Part shown: positions 63,877 to 64,000 of the stretch, piece after piece | Position numbering within the stretch: the stretch's first letter is position 1 | Layout: every line of letters starts with the position of its first letter | DNA from: Flavobacterium agricola | GTDB taxonomy: Bacteria; Bacteroidota; Bacteroidia; Flavobacteriales; Flavobacteriaceae | Length of the DNA: 64,000 nt | Reading direction: 5' to 3' | Assembly: GCF_025919725.1 (NCBI RefSeq) | Contig: NZ_CP081495.1 | Coordinates: forward strand, 682,001-746,000 | Position numbers and translations under genes: made by a program | The notes under the pieces: generated by a model | What the model was told of the DNA's origin: nothing | The model's database searches: none | Seen by the model: the letters and a program-made list of their open reading frames with translations, nothing else

Positions 63877-64000
63877 ATGAATCAACCTTTAGCATACGTT
63901 CATCCAGGAGCAAAAATAGCTAAAAATGTAGTTATCGAGCCGTTTTCAACCATTCACAACAATGTTGAAATCGGAGAAGGTTCTTGGATCGGATCTAACG
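63877..64000 (+). CDS. lpxA: UDP-N-acetylglucosamine acyltransferase, N-terminal part (cut by window)
   Basis: 41 residues visible: M-N-Q-P-L-A-Y-V-H-P-G-A-K-I-A, then hexapeptide repeats (N-V-V-I-E-P-F-S-T-I-H and V-E-I-G-E-G-S-W-I). First step of lipid A synthesis. 10 bp after lpxC/fabZ, same operon. Confidence 0.93.
   Translation, partial: MNQPLAYVHPGAKIAKNVVIEPFSTIHNNVEIGEGSWIGSN

Overview
The window comes from a low-GC member of the Bacteroidota, most likely family Flavobacteriaceae. Supporting signs are the fused lpxC/fabZ gene, a type IX secretion adhesin followed by PorP/SprF- and OmpA-type genes, TAnnTTTG -7 promoter boxes, and Bacteroidota-type conjugation (Mob/Tra) genes. Genus cannot be fixed from sequence reading alone.

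Positions 1-39740 are most of an integrative conjugative element of the RteC/Tra type (CTnDOT-like). No integrase or excisionase is visible, so the left end lies outside the window. The left 20 kb is regulation and cargo: a nitroreductase (cut by the window edge), RidA, an HxlR regulator divergent from a ketopantoate-reductase-like gene between two copies of a ~108-bp repeat, rteC, a MutS2-like ATPase, a run of small cargo genes, a LytS/LytTR two-component system, a MocR regulator divergent from a cupin / aldolase / CxxC protein / ferredoxin / acetyltransferase cluster, a tRNA-Cys-like gene, a PLP-homeostasis protein, a Crp-type regulator, a broken serine hydrolase, and a branched-polyamine pair (BpsA-like + SpeD). 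Then come mobC, an Lnu-type nucleotidyltransferase, mobB, mobA, a non-coding 670-bp region that probably holds oriT, and traA-traN.

Two cargo genes interrupt the conjugation module. The Lnu gene sits between mobB and mobC. A 1052-residue SIR2-APAZ-MID-PIWI (short prokaryotic Argonaute) fusion sits antisense between traD and traE. This fusion is the most striking gene in the window: a probable single-polypeptide guide-directed NAD-depleting defence system carried inside a transfer operon.

At 39741-41223 an IS3-family element joins a truncated traN to a 5'-truncated Rhs gene with no target duplication, so traN's end and the expected traO onward are missing. To its right are two polymorphic-toxin tip / lipoprotein pairs, a decayed HTH gene, and then core chromosome: tRNA-Val, alanine dehydrogenase (broken), tsaE, a T9SS adhesin with porP/sprF and ompA-type partners, a Dcu transporter, type II asparaginase, a DASS transporter (broken), an HD hydrolase, lpxD, lpxC/fabZ and the start of lpxA.

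Five genes carry frameshifts or internal stops (cupin, serine hydrolase, traG, ald, DASS transporter). Read-level checking is needed to separate decay from sequencing error. If the traG and traN lesions are real, this copy of the element cannot transfer itself.
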